A stretch of DNA of 64,000 nucleotides from Natronospirales bacterium (lineage in GTDB: Bacteria > Pseudomonadota > Gammaproteobacteria > Natronospirales > REEB76): contig JAKAXB010000010.1 of assembly GCA_021816765.1 (NCBI GenBank), positions 1 through 64,000 of the forward strand, in the 5' to 3' direction. The position numbers were made by a program, and so were the translations under genes. This document shows, one piece after another, positions 11,734 to 21,555 of the stretch. Within the stretch, counting starts at the first letter, position 1. The number at the start of each line of letters is the position of its first letter. The notes beneath the pieces were generated by a model. It did no database searches, was not told the DNA's origin, and worked only from the letters and a program-made list of their open reading frames with translations.

Positions 11734-12700
11734 TCAAGCCCCGATGAACGCGGGATCGAAGCAGGTGTCGTGTTTATGCAATGCAAAGGCTACGCGCACC
11801 AGCTTGCGGGCGAGTACCACGAGGGCGGCGGTGGTGGACAGGCCCTTGGCGCGCTGGCGTTCGTAGAAGGGTTTCCAGGTGGTGGTCTTGGCCGCACTCA
11901 TGGCAGCGTTATAGAGCAGGCGGCGCAATTCTGCTGGGCCGCGCTGGGACAGCCGGCGGCGATTGTGCCGCTGACCGGAGTCGCAGGGCCGTGGGTCGAG
12001 GCCGAGATAAGCGATGCCGGCGTCACTGCGCGGGAAGGACACGCGGGAGAACCGTTCGGTGAGGGCGGCCCCCGACAGTGGCCCGATGCCGGGGAGGGTG
12101 CGCAGGTGTACCCAGCGCGAGGGGCCTTGCGGCAGCGCCCGGACGGCCTGCGGCAACGCGCGATCCAGGGCGGAGAGAAGTGCATCGAGTTGGTTCAAAG
12201 TGGCCTCCCGCTCCACCGGCAAGATGTCGAGACCGGCGAGGCTGGCCCGCAATAGGCCCTTGGCCACCACGACTTTGGCGCGGCGTTTGAGCAGTTGGGT
12301 CAGGCGATCTTGGGCCGGGGTGGGTGGCTGCCAGGGATGCAAGCCGACATGCTCCTGGGCCAAGTAGCGGGCCAACACGGCCGCATCGACTCGATCGGTT
12401 TTGGCACGGCGCCCCAGCGCGCGGGCATAGTGGTGGACATCGTGGGGGTTAAGCACATAGACGGTGATGCCCCGGGCATGGGCGCGCTCGGCCAGTAAGC
12501 GGTGGTGGTCACCGGTGGATTCCACCCCGAGGTGGACGGTCTCCGGCAGGGTGGCGAGCCAGGCATTCACGGCGGCGGGCGCGTGGGCGCACGTCGTCAC
12601 GCCGGCCTGGCCGAAGACGGCCGCCACGAGTTCGTGTTGGGCCACATCGACACCGATATAACAGTCAGATATAACAGTCAGAAGGCAGGCAGGTATTCAT
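11734..12700 (-). pseudogene. IS110-family transposase, frameshifted at the N-terminus
   Basis: Recombinase of the IS110 family: an N-terminal RuvC-like DEDD domain and a C-terminal Transposase_20 domain with a serine. Visible are YIGVDVAQHELVA, LGVESTGDHHRLL, GRRAKTDRVDAAVLARYL, TLPGIGPLSGAALTERF and SQRGPAELRRLLYNAAMSAA. The longest open frame starts only at GTG 12645 (303 aa) and loses the first catalytic Asp of GVDVA. An ATG at 12700 would give MNTCLPSDCYIGVDVAQHE, a natural N-terminus, but a 13-bp tandem duplication at 12655-12680 shifts it out of frame. Removing one copy restores the full protein. The element is therefore probably inactive unless it is rescued by frameshifting. It sits at the left edge of the hopanoid/mevalonate island. 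Confidence 0.85.
12655..12680. repeat. 13-bp perfect tandem duplication in the IS110 start region
   Basis: The unit GATATAACAGTCA occurs twice head to tail (12655-12667 and 12668-12680). On the minus strand it falls between the ATG at 12700 and the conserved YIGVDVAQ start of the transposase. One copy fits the reading frame and two do not, since 13 is not a multiple of three. It looks like a replication-slippage or repair duplication that inactivated the transposase. Confidence 0.9.
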
Positions 12701-13716
12701 AGTTCCCCCGTACCGGTGCAGAAGGAGAGGTGTCGGGGTGGCCGCCTCGGGACGCGGGAGCTTGCAATTCAATCGGCGTTCGAGCATCACTACTCGGCGC
12801 TAGATTCCTCATCGACGCTGAACGAGGTGGAATGGGGAGAGTACTCATCGAGTGGGTCCGGCCCACGCCGGCCCATGCCAAGGAACGTCCCTCCACCCCG
12901 GCGCTTTGGATATACACCCAAGCGCTGGCTGAACCATACAAGCCAAGGAAACGCGAGGTGAAGAGCCCCCTTCGAGGACTTCCAAGGGTCGCCTACGGTA
13001 GCGCCAGCGGCCGTAGCACAGCATCTGTCCGCGTGGTGAGATGGCCGCCGGGGGGTAGACCACCTCTACCTCGAAGCGTTGGCAGGAATGGAACTGAGTG
13101 GATACCCCTTATGTGAAATACAGATTCGAGCGATATCCAGAGCTAAACCCACGCACAGACGGCAGTGGATATTTTATTTAATTCAATGGGTTATTGATTA
13201 TCTTGGATTGCTACCCGCGAACGGGAACTACCCGTTCGGCTGGGCTTCGAATCCGCAAATGCAGATGAAAACTACCTGCGTACCGCAGTCTGAAAGGGTA
13301 TGATTGAGCCACTGCCCGGCGCTGCCCGGGTTATCCGCATTACCGATCCTCCCGGTTTCCCGGTAGTCGGCCGGGTAGCGGCGGGCAGTCTTACTCTCAT
13401 CCAGATGCACAGCACAGGCCGGTTACCACCTTGATGCGCATCTGCCATCCCGATATCCGCTTCAGTGTGTGCAGTATTAACCCAGATTAATGGAGTGGTT
13501 CCCAAATGGTTTAATCGTCCGATCCAAAAATTTGATAACGGAAAGGGTTGTGACGAGACCGTCAAATTTATAAGGCTGGATTAGCGCGCTTTCCCATCAA
13601 GGCCCGAAGGTATCACTGCCCTCATCACGAGGCCGAATACATTGGCGCAAACTGCCTCTGGCCATCTCACCCATTCAACCTTGGCAACGGGAGTCGGACT
13701 ATCCCATTAATTTGGG
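12701..13716. other. about 1 kb without a recognisable gene between IS110 and the hopanoid island
   Basis: The first part (12701 to about 13100) is GC-rich and lies upstream of the transposase, where IS110 elements carry the non-coding end that in characterised members encodes the bridge RNA. Short open frames here on both strands have no recognised domain and look like chance frames. From about 13130 the composition drops to the AT-richer style of the following island. I see no tRNA, no clear terminal repeats and no credible coding sequence. Confidence 0.5.
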
Positions 13717-14757
13717 TTAAAGCTTTATTTGATGGGGCTTCCTTTTGAACATGTCACTCAGGTGCCTGCCTTCCGTCCATTGCCACGACATCAATACCGG
13801 CAAGCCAAATGCAATGTCCCGGAAACGCTTGGCGAGTGAGAGTGCGATTGCTAATTCAAGATTGAGGCCAGCTATCCCTCCTAATAATACCAGGCTGGCT
13901 TCCTGTATTCCGATCCCGGCAGGGACAATGAATGTCGCACTACGGAGCGCCTGACTCAGACTCTCAATCATGAGTGCCGCGCTAGGTGATATCTCGTATT
14001 TGAGCAAATAGAGTATAAACCAGGTTTCGGCGGCGCCCGTCAGTAACCCGGCCATCTGCCATATGCCGCAGCGGATCAGATCGTAACGGCGATGGTAGAG
14101 ACCTTTGATTTCGGTGTCGAGCAGGGCAGGGTTGCCGAGGAGGGCAAGCAGCTTACTTCCATTTGGCAGACAAGCAGTCAGCCGTTTAAGATGTTGGGAA
14201 ATGCCACTGTGCTGCAGTAGCACGAATACCGCAAATAATGGCAGGGAAATCAGTAAAGCCAGCAGTATCGTTCCTATCAAATACGCACCGTGTATATCGA
14301 AAGCAAGCAGCGCAACACCCAAAATGGCGAAAAGATATTGGTTTATAAGTGTCAGTGTAGTCTCAACAATCACGCTGGCGACTGCGAATTCCGGTACCAT
14401 TTTCTTTTTTATCATGAGACGTATCCCGACAACTTCGCCGCCAATCATTGCGACCGGGAGCAAACTATTGATGGCACTCCGGATGGAAGCTACCCAGAAT
14501 ACGTATGGAAAGGGAATATGTGTCGATTTAAGTTTTTTAAGAAGGATATTCCATCCTTCGGCATCCAGTGCGATTGGCAGCAAATGAAATGGTACGACCC
14601 AGAGCATCTGCCAGCCTGCGACAGAGATAGTGGTTATGATGCTGTTAACACCTTCATGGAAAATGAGTGTTGTAAAAAACAAGAGGCCCACGAAGCCGGT
14701 TGTATACGTGATGATTTTCACATAATTGAGTTTATGTATGGCTCCGTCGTCGCTCAT
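13717..14757 (-). CDS. hpnL: HpnL-like membrane protein of the hopanoid cluster (UPF0104 / LPG synthase TM domain)
   Basis: Integral inner-membrane protein of 346 aa with about eight hydrophobic segments, in the family of the lysylphosphatidylglycerol-synthetase transmembrane (flippase-like) domain. Recognisable pieces are VVPFHLLPIALDAEGWNILL, SLLPVAMIGGEVVGIRLM and FIVPAGIGIQEASLVLLGGI, the last being the family signature PxGIGxQE. In hopanoid loci such a gene is called hpnL; its role is not experimentally settled. The start is ATG 14757, one base after the TGA of hpnN, rather than a longer upstream extension that would overlap it. This coupling says hpnN and hpnL are one transcript. It is the last gene of the minus-strand hopanoid operon. 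Confidence 0.8.
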   Translation of the reverse strand: MSDDGAIHKLNYVKIITYTTGFVGLLFFTTLIFHEGVNSIITTISVAGWQMLWVVPFHLLPIALDAEGWNILLKKLKSTHIPFPYVFWVASIRSAINSLLPVAMIGGEVVGIRLMIKKKMVPEFAVASVIVETTLTLINQYLFAILGVALLAFDIHGAYLIGTILLALLISLPLFAVFVLLQHSGISQHLKRLTACLPNGSKLLALLGNPALLDTEIKGLYHRRYDLIRCGIWQMAGLLTGAAETWFILYLLKYEISPSAALMIESLSQALRSATFIVPAGIGIQEASLVLLGGIAGLNLELAIALSLAKRFRDIAFGLPVLMSWQWTEGRHLSDMFKRKPHQIKL

Positions 14758-14758
14758 A

Positions 14759-17458
14759 TCAGTGCCGCGAAGCATGGTTGTCCGGTGTGGATGACTGCTG
14801 ACGATCATAGGTGAACAGCGTCAAGACTGCGGGTAAAACGATCAGGGTACATACCAGGACCCATCCAAGCGCGATACTCAAGGTAATTCCCAACATAGCT
14901 ACAGCAGGATCCGATGCAACAGCAAGGCTTCCGAAAGTACTCATTGTTGTGAGTGCACTGAAGAATATTCCGATCGGAGTACTGCTACGCATGACTTTAT
15001 TTATATCCGTACCATCTCGCCAGCGCAGGATTAAATATATTCCATAAGCGATCCCCAAACCTACCAGCAATGGCAGCACGATAATATTTGCGAGATTGTA
15101 TGAGATGCCAGCCAGTTCCATGGTGGCGCTTGTAAGTAGACACGCGAGGCCAAGTGGTGCAAGCACTAGTATAGTGTCTCGCAGGTTGCGCAGCACTAGT
15201 AGTAGCATGATGGCAATGAACACTATTGCGGTAATTGTTGCCTGGCGAAATGCATTGATTACAGCATTTCCACCTTCTACCATCATGACGGAGATACCAA
15301 CGGCATCGGGGGAAACAGCCTTAACATCGTTTACGAAGCGCCGCATATTGGCGGTTGCGTTAAGGTTCAAAGACGAAAATACCTGGATCCGTGCTTGCCC
15401 ATTTGCAGAAAGGTATTGATCGCGCAGGTCTGTTGGTAATGTAGCTAGCGTTACAGGTTGCGCATTGAATGCTTGATGCAAGCGCGCAAGTTCTTCAGGT
15501 AGAGTTCCGATAACTCGTTGCTGGAGTAATAAGTATTTCTGAGGACTGTCTGCATATTTTTGTTGAAACTGGGCAAGTGCCATATCGAGTGCCTGCATGG
15601 AACGACGCAAATCAGGTTTCTTTATGTTCCGGACGGCGTGTTTGAGATGCGAGCGGAATTTATTTATTGAATCTTCAATCTGCCGAACACTGGGTGCAAC
15701 GATTGTCGATGAGGGAAGCAAGGTAAACGGCGGTGAAATTATAGACATCTGGCGAATGATATTCAGTTTATAGGCTTGATTGGTCGGAATAAAGCTGTCC
15801 AGTGTTATCGCCTGTGCGACGGAGCGCACATGGCTGATTCTGGCAGCGACCCGTTTTGCACTAGTGAGATCAGGTTCGAGTATATCTATTGTATAGGGTG
15901 AGTACTTACTCTCTGCCAGCAGTTTATGGAATGCTTCAACGCCTTCAGATTTAGGGTTCTGGAGGTGTAGTGGATTGAAGTCAAAGTGTGTTCGTAATAC
16001 GAGAGGGATGGAGAGCACACCTGCTATGACGGCGATAATCGTGATGCCAGGCGCATATTGTTTGAAATGGAGATGGCGCAAGTTGAAGTGATACTGGTCA
16101 CGCAGGATGCTTGGTTTTATACGCATCAGGGCCAGTAAGGACGGTAGGACCGTTAGATAGGAAAATAAGGCGATGAAAATACCAGTCCCGGCAATGATAC
16201 CCAGTCCGATTATGCCTGCATATGCTGTCGGGACGAATGAATAAAAGCTTGCAGCTGCAGCAATTGCCGCAAGAGTGAGGCCTCCACCCATCCTCAAAGA
16301 GGTTGTATGAAGTGCCGATGCCAGCTCGCTGTTTGTGCGGGATTCTTCAAGATAGCGGACACAGAATTGGATGCCAAAATCAACACCGAGCCCCAAAAAT
16401 AAGACAGCGAAAGAAATAGAAATTAAATTAAACGGCCCGACAAAATATAGTGCGAATGCGGTTGTCCAAATCAATCCAGCGATCAATGTGATAAGAACTG
16501 CTGCTATGATGCGCCAGCTACGTAGGCCAAGTGTCAGCAAAATAGCAACCAGGCAAAAAGCTAATATCGTGGCGAAACTTATTCCAGTTGATACGGTGCG
16601 GAGTTGATTGTTATCTAGGACTGCCTCACCTGTTAGGTGTACCCGGACCCCCTCGGCGGCACTGAGATGGAGTGATTCTATCCGTTGCCTAAGATCGTTA
16701 ATTGAAGCTGCATAAGGCCTAAATGTATGACGCTCTGCTATCGGTTTGACCATTATGAATTGGAGGTGTTGCTGAGATGACACCTTATTTCCAACGATCA
16801 GTGAACCCCATGGCATCTGGTAATAATGTCGGCTATCTATAGTATTTACGGTTCTACTCAGTTTGTTGAATATAGGGCGCAGTCCTGAAAGCATAAAATT
16901 ATCATTGTTACTGTTTTCCAGTGCTTGATCCAGTAATCCAAATACCCCACGTAAATTTGGGTCTTGTGTCAATCTTGCAATTAGCGGTTGCGCCTGTGAC
17001 AATTTATCGCTCAAACCTTGAAGTTGATCTGCACTTAGATAAAGCAAGCCATTCTGTGCGAAAAATCTACCTCCCCCAGGTTGATAAACGAAGCTGTACT
17101 CTTTTGGACGCGAACGTAACCATGCAGACAGTTCATCCGCTGCCCGAGTGGCCAAGCCAGCCGTATCACCTTGGATTACAACGGTTACTGTCTCATGCAA
17201 TTGTGGGAATGCGTTTACGTATTTGATATTGCGTTGTTGAAACGGAAGATCTCTGGCTATGAGATCACTGGAATTCGTATTGATTGAAAAGTGGGTAACC
17301 ACGTAGAGAATTGACAGGCAGGTGATGATGGCAGTCAGTAGCAAGACAGAACCAGCCTTGCGTCGGGAAAAATCGACTACGTGGCATAACAGCCGAATGT
17401 AGGCATTGCCAGTTGCTGTCAATATCGGATTGAGATTCTTAATCTTATGTAATGTCAT
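14759..17458 (-). CDS. hpnN: hopanoid transporter HpnN (RND/MMPL superfamily)
   Basis: Inner-membrane RND-type transporter; HpnN proteins move hopanoids towards the outer membrane. At 899 aa it has the family's length and layout: a first helix (VLLLTAIITCLSILYVV), a large periplasmic loop, five clustered helices including LISISFAVLFLGLGVDFGIQ, a second large loop, and a second cluster with LANIIVLPLLVGLGIAYGIY. The paired GLGVDFGI and GLGIAYGI motifs in equivalent helices are the sterol-sensing/MMPL signature. Its start overlaps hpnK by 14 nt and hpnL begins one base after its stop, indicating translational coupling. Composition is AT-richer than genes outside the island. Confidence 0.9.
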   Translation of the reverse strand: MTLHKIKNLNPILTATGNAYIRLLCHVVDFSRRKAGSVLLLTAIITCLSILYVVTHFSINTNSSDLIARDLPFQQRNIKYVNAFPQLHETVTVVIQGDTAGLATRAADELSAWLRSRPKEYSFVYQPGGGRFFAQNGLLYLSADQLQGLSDKLSQAQPLIARLTQDPNLRGVFGLLDQALENSNNDNFMLSGLRPIFNKLSRTVNTIDSRHYYQMPWGSLIVGNKVSSQQHLQFIMVKPIAERHTFRPYAASINDLRQRIESLHLSAAEGVRVHLTGEAVLDNNQLRTVSTGISFATILAFCLVAILLTLGLRSWRIIAAVLITLIAGLIWTTAFALYFVGPFNLISISFAVLFLGLGVDFGIQFCVRYLEESRTNSELASALHTTSLRMGGGLTLAAIAAAASFYSFVPTAYAGIIGLGIIAGTGIFIALFSYLTVLPSLLALMRIKPSILRDQYHFNLRHLHFKQYAPGITIIAVIAGVLSIPLVLRTHFDFNPLHLQNPKSEGVEAFHKLLAESKYSPYTIDILEPDLTSAKRVAARISHVRSVAQAITLDSFIPTNQAYKLNIIRQMSIISPPFTLLPSSTIVAPSVRQIEDSINKFRSHLKHAVRNIKKPDLRRSMQALDMALAQFQQKYADSPQKYLLLQQRVIGTLPEELARLHQAFNAQPVTLATLPTDLRDQYLSANGQARIQVFSSLNLNATANMRRFVNDVKAVSPDAVGISVMMVEGGNAVINAFRQATITAIVFIAIMLLLVLRNLRDTILVLAPLGLACLLTSATMELAGISYNLANIIVLPLLVGLGIAYGIYLILRWRDGTDINKVMRSSTPIGIFFSALTTMSTFGSLAVASDPAVAMLGITLSIALGWVLVCTLIVLPAVLTLFTYDRQQSSTPDNHASRH

Positions 17459-18308
17459 GGTAAGCTATCCGGTCTATACCCAAGTTATCGAGAAGTTTAC
17501 GCACAGATGGACTCAATAACGCTTTTAATTCCCTATCATGCTGGGAATTTTCCTTAATCGCAGCTAAGGAAGACGTGGCGGGATGAAAATATATTTCATT
17601 TATTCCGTGTGGCAGGTGATTCACGATTTTAATGAGAGTTTCTTCGTTCATTCTTCCGGTTTCGCTTAATCCGAACAGGTGGTCATTGTGTGCGATATTG
17701 GCAGAAGCCAGCTTAGCGCGCAGCAACGTCATCCAGGGAGCGATGAACAAAGACCAAGCGATATTCTTTATCGCGAGGTGGTTTGAGATGCGACGGGTAA
17801 CTCTCAGCGGCTCATATGGCAGTCTGATAGCGCGCATGCCATAGTCAGGACCGATGCGGATGAGCATATTGAGTATGGTGGGATGCAGATGAAAATGTTT
17901 ATGCACGTTAACATGATCTAACGTCAGACCAAAGCCAATGAACGAATCGAACTGAGCACGAATCTCGGTTTCGAGCTGACGGCGTACCCGCTGCAGAAAA
18001 AAGAATCGAAATCCTGCCTGTACCATGTCGATGGGTAAGTACCCATTGGTATCAATCAAGTCAGGAATTATTTCGGATCGAGAGGTAGGCCAGCCATCAC
18101 TCAGGACAAGATGAAGACCTATCCGCAGAGTAGGAATATTTTTAGCACGCCGGACGGCATCTGCTGTGGCAGGAGCTCCAACCATTAGACTGGCGGATGT
18201 TAATATCCCGTATCGGTGTGCTTGTTCCACAGCCTCATTGATGGGTATCGTCAAACCAAAATCATCCGCTGTCAGGATGACCCGAGTGGGTTTGGATGTG
18301 TTCGTCAC
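17445..18308 (-). CDS. hpnK: hopanoid deacetylase HpnK (YdjC/ChbG family)
   Basis: Carbohydrate deacetylase of the YdjC fold. In hopanoid biosynthesis HpnK removes the acetyl group from the N-acetylglucosaminyl hopanoid made by HpnI. The 287-aa protein opens with VILTADDFGLTIPINEAVE, carrying the metal-binding Asp pair, followed by GIGLH-type RIGLHLVLSDGWP and the His cluster LDHVNVHKHFHLHP. The ending HPATSS is also family-like. The start codon is GTG 18308. It overlaps hpnN by 14 nt downstream. A 439-bp stretch with no gene separates it from hpnJ upstream, which is unusual because hpnI-J-K usually run close together. Confidence 0.9.
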   Translation of the reverse strand: MTNTSKPTRVILTADDFGLTIPINEAVEQAHRYGILTSASLMVGAPATADAVRRAKNIPTLRIGLHLVLSDGWPTSRSEIIPDLIDTNGYLPIDMVQAGFRFFFLQRVRRQLETEIRAQFDSFIGFGLTLDHVNVHKHFHLHPTILNMLIRIGPDYGMRAIRLPYEPLRVTRRISNHLAIKNIAWSLFIAPWMTLLRAKLASANIAHNDHLFGLSETGRMNEETLIKIVNHLPHGINEIYFHPATSSLAAIKENSQHDRELKALLSPSVRKLLDNLGIDRIAYHDIT

Positions 18309-18747
18309 TGTTAGCCTATGGTCAACGGTAAGCAGGACAGGTATGTTAAATTAGTCAGCTAACATGGTCTACCAGCGTATCTTTATCAATACCCCAGGCA
18401 TCAGTACATGCCACATCGGTTCTGCCAATAACTCACCGGGTGCAACACAGCATCGCGGGTAGAATAATCACTTAAACCCTTGCAGCAATGAAAATCTGAC
18501 CTGGCATAGTGCCCCACTATGCACTGTCATAAGTATTGAAAGTCAAACCGGCTCTCCTGAAGCTGGAGAAATAGCCGATGCGAACGAACAGCCGAAGAAG
18601 CGGAACTTGGTACTGAATGCAGTGGAACGAGCTCAACTGGTGAGCTAATGTCATTGCCTGTGCCCGTTCGTTCCTGTGGGCCGTCACCACCGACTCCATC
18701 CTCTCCAAAGTAGAACGAATTTCAAAACGTATCGGTGGGACGCGCTA
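18309..18747. other. 439-bp gap inside the hopanoid operon
   Basis: No recognised gene, RNA or repeat. A 63-codon frame on the minus strand (18517-18708, containing RLFVRIGYFSSF) has no family I know. The stretch may hold a promoter for hpnK-hpnN-hpnL or the remains of a lost gene. Confidence 0.4.
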
Positions 18748-20175
18748 CTAGAACGAGGTTTGACGTTGGCGTAAGAAATGAGCGAACTCAAGTCCCTCAC
18801 GTAAGCGACGTTTCACCATATCAGGGCTTTTTATCATTTCCAACACCAACTCGGTTATCTTGCCGGGCCGGAAATAGAACCGTTTGTAGAAGGTTGTTAA
18901 GGAGTTGAAAATTTCGGTGTGATCCAAGTCGGGGTAGCTGAGTGGAATCAATTGGAAGCCATTAGCGTTGACAAGATTATCTTGATTGATTTTTGTTAAC
19001 CAGCCATTTTCAATCGCTTCGCGATAAAGTCGCGTGCCAGGGTAAGGGGCGGCAAGTGAAATCTGTATGGTGTGAGGATTGATTTCCTGGGCAAAACGTA
19101 TGGTTTCCTGAATGGTCTCCCTTGTCTCACCAGGTAACCCAAGAATGAAAGTACCATGAATAGTTATTCCGAGATCACGACAGTCCCGGGTAAACCGTCG
19201 CGCGATGTCGAGTCGCAGACCTTTCTTTATGTTGTAAAGAATCTGCTGGTTTCCGGATTCGTAACCAACTAATAAGAGTCTCAGGCCATTTTCTCGCATA
19301 ACCTTTAAGGTTCCATACGGCACATTGGCTTTGGCATTACAAGACCAAGTGACTCCCAATTTGCCAAGTCCACGCGCGATTTCTTCTACGCGTGGTTTAA
19401 AATCCGTGAATGTATCATCGTCGAAGAAAATTTCCTTAACCTGAGGAAAGTTATGCCGTATATATTTTACTTCTTCGATGACATGCTCAGGGCTACGTAC
19501 ACGGTATCGGTGGCCCCCCACTGTCTGTGGCCACAGACAGAATGTGCATTTGGATCGGCAACCACGTCCCGTGTAGAAAGAGATATAAGGATGTTTTAGG
19601 TATCCAATGAAATAATTCTCGATGGTAAGGTCGCGCTTATAGACCTCTGAAACAAAGGGCAATTCATCCATGTTCTCAATCGTGGCACGGCCAATATTAT
19701 TGATGATTTTTCCGAATCCGTCTTTGTAACTGATTCCCGCCGTTTTACTGAGTTCCCGGCCTTCCGCAATCTCTTTGATTGTGTAGTCAAATTCCTCGCG
19801 AGCAACAAAATCTATTGCCGATGCGACGATCAGAGAGGCTTCGGGTTCCACGGCTACCTTTGCACCTACCATGCCAATCAGCAAACCGGGATTTTCCTCT
19901 TTCAATATTTCGGCACATTTCGTGTCTGCCAAGAAGGAGGGAGAACTGGTATGCATGATTACCAGGTCGTATTGCTTAGCGAGCGGCCTGATATCTTGGA
20001 TACTAAGCCCATCAGCCGGCGCATCGATGAGTTTACTGTCGTGGATCATGGCTGCTGGCTGAGCCAGCCATGTGGGATACCAGAATGACCGTATTTCACG
20101 CCTCGCTTGGTAACGAGATCCGGCGCCGCCATCAAAACCATCATAAGAGGGCGGGTGCAAAAAAAGGGTTCTCAT
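18748..20175 (-). CDS. hpnJ: hopanoid radical SAM enzyme HpnJ
   Basis: B12-binding-type radical SAM enzyme. HpnJ acts after HpnI and HpnK to turn the glucosaminyl head group of bacteriohopanetetrol into the cyclitol ether. The 475-aa protein starts MRTLFLHPPSYDGFDGGAGS, an N-terminal cobalamin-like domain, and the 4Fe-4S cysteines are in GCRSKCTFCLWPQ near residues 204-212 (CxxxCxxC). EIFFDDDTF, GLRLLLVGYESGNQ and GTFILGLPGETRET are standard radical SAM strands. The start ATG 20175 overlaps the hpnI stop in ATGA; an open extension upstream is not used. Frames in hpnI and hpnJ are thus translationally coupled. Confidence 0.92.
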   Translation of the reverse strand: MRTLFLHPPSYDGFDGGAGSRYQARREIRSFWYPTWLAQPAAMIHDSKLIDAPADGLSIQDIRPLAKQYDLVIMHTSSPSFLADTKCAEILKEENPGLLIGMVGAKVAVEPEASLIVASAIDFVAREEFDYTIKEIAEGRELSKTAGISYKDGFGKIINNIGRATIENMDELPFVSEVYKRDLTIENYFIGYLKHPYISFYTGRGCRSKCTFCLWPQTVGGHRYRVRSPEHVIEEVKYIRHNFPQVKEIFFDDDTFTDFKPRVEEIARGLGKLGVTWSCNAKANVPYGTLKVMRENGLRLLLVGYESGNQQILYNIKKGLRLDIARRFTRDCRDLGITIHGTFILGLPGETRETIQETIRFAQEINPHTIQISLAAPYPGTRLYREAIENGWLTKINQDNLVNANGFQLIPLSYPDLDHTEIFNSLTTFYKRFYFRPGKITELVLEMIKSPDMVKRRLREGLEFAHFLRQRQTSF

Positions 20176-21344
20176 GGAGGATCTCCAGATCGTATTTCTG
20201 CTGAACCATCCGCGTGTAGAGACAAGCGCTGTTCTCGCCAGCGAACCGTATTGCGACCGAAGCTGGCACACCATTCGACAAAGGTCAGGGTATCACGTAA
20301 GGGGATTAGCCGCCATGATAACCGGTTGACCGTATGAGATGTCCGTTCGACCATGAAATGTTGCATAAACCGCAATAATAGTGAGGTGCCCAGCAGTAGC
20401 AGCGAGGGGAAGCTCCCTCTTGTCAGGAGAACACCAAAAGCCGTGATGAGAAGAGAATGAGTAATGAGAGAGAAAATGTACCCGATTGGGTGCAGATTTC
20501 GGATCGTGCAGGACCAGCGCATTTCGTGATGCCAGAGTGTACACAGATCTTGGTCTGGCACCGTTGTTCTAACGATATAACTGGAAAGTACCGTTCTCAA
20601 TCCGCGTCTGCGAGTGAGTTCGCCGAGTCTATAGTCATCTGCCAGGGAGTTTGAGATGGCTTCAAACCCTCCTATTGCAACCAAGGTTTCGCGTCGTAGA
20701 GCAATCGTGGCGCCAAAGGCAAATGCGCGGGATCCAAATGCATGTGCAACAAGTACAGAAGGGAAGAACCAATCATTTATGAAAAGAGTACCAAGTTGCG
20801 ACCAAATCCCATTAATCGGGATACCAGCATAAAGACAAGTCACTATGCCGACGTCCATGTTTTCCAGAGGAGCGACCAAATTTTTCAGATAGTCAGGATC
20901 TACCACGATATCGCTGTCAGCAAGAACCAGCCAGTCATGCTTGGCACTAGGCAGCATATTCAGCAGGTTGCATACTTTCAAATTACTTCCGACGGCAATG
21001 TCGTTAATTACCACCGCCATATCCACATTCGGGAACTCCAGACGCAGATGTTCGACAACGATAAGTGCTGGATCGTCAGGCTCCCGTACGCCAAACACAA
21101 TCTGGTAACGCGGATATTTTTGTAGGCAAAAGGAACGGAGATTCTCGTAAATGTGAGGTTCTTCACCGCATAAAGGCTTCAGGATGCTAATAGGGCGTGA
21201 AACGGCGGGCTCCGCTGGCTTGCGGAAGCGCCAGAGTGCGACAACGCTGAGAGCCACTATCTGATAAACCATTGCTACGCCGCCAAGGGTGTAGCCGATG
21301 ATCGCTAGAATTCCAACGCTAGAGGACGTCAGCATGCTTGTCAT
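20172..21344 (-). CDS. hpnI: hopanoid glycosyltransferase HpnI
   Basis: Membrane-bound family 2 glycosyltransferase related to ceramide glucosyltransferase; HpnI adds N-acetylglucosamine to bacteriohopanetetrol. The 390-aa protein has an N-terminal helix (IIGYTLGGVAMVYQIVALSV), the donor-site strand VSRPISILKPLCGEEPHIYE, DSDIVVDPDYL (DxD-like metal site), DDYRLGELTRRRGL (catalytic acid), and WHHEMRWSCTIRNLHP, which matches the (Q/R)xxRW motif of the family. C-terminal helices follow. It is the first gene of the minus-strand operon and diverges from hpnA across 211 bp, which must hold the promoters of both. Its stop overlaps the hpnJ start. Confidence 0.9.
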   Translation of the reverse strand: MTSMLTSSSVGILAIIGYTLGGVAMVYQIVALSVVALWRFRKPAEPAVSRPISILKPLCGEEPHIYENLRSFCLQKYPRYQIVFGVREPDDPALIVVEHLRLEFPNVDMAVVINDIAVGSNLKVCNLLNMLPSAKHDWLVLADSDIVVDPDYLKNLVAPLENMDVGIVTCLYAGIPINGIWSQLGTLFINDWFFPSVLVAHAFGSRAFAFGATIALRRETLVAIGGFEAISNSLADDYRLGELTRRRGLRTVLSSYIVRTTVPDQDLCTLWHHEMRWSCTIRNLHPIGYIFSLITHSLLITAFGVLLTRGSFPSLLLLGTSLLLRFMQHFMVERTSHTVNRLSWRLIPLRDTLTFVEWCASFGRNTVRWREQRLSLHADGSAEIRSGDPP

Positions 21345-21555
21345 CCATCATGAAATCGCAGCTCCAAAAACAGCAGATGTTCCTGAGAGAATTTTATAGT
21401 GGGGGCGGGATAGGTATATTGAAAGATCGGGAGTCAGTGATGCCGTGCTGTACGTCGATCCGGTGTGAAATCCAGCGATCGTAGTATAAACTGAACGGTC
21501 ATACGGATACACATTTCCAGTAGAGATACCCGTTGCCTGCTCGTGAGGGTGGCAG

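Noticed and set aside
12730-13116. 128-codon plus-strand frame upstream of the IS110 gene
   Set aside because: No family resemblance, overlapping frames on both strands, and the location fits the non-coding end of an IS110 element.
13272-13565. 97-codon minus-strand frame in the gap before hpnL
   Set aside because: No recognisable family or ribosome site; composition is unlike the neighbouring genes.
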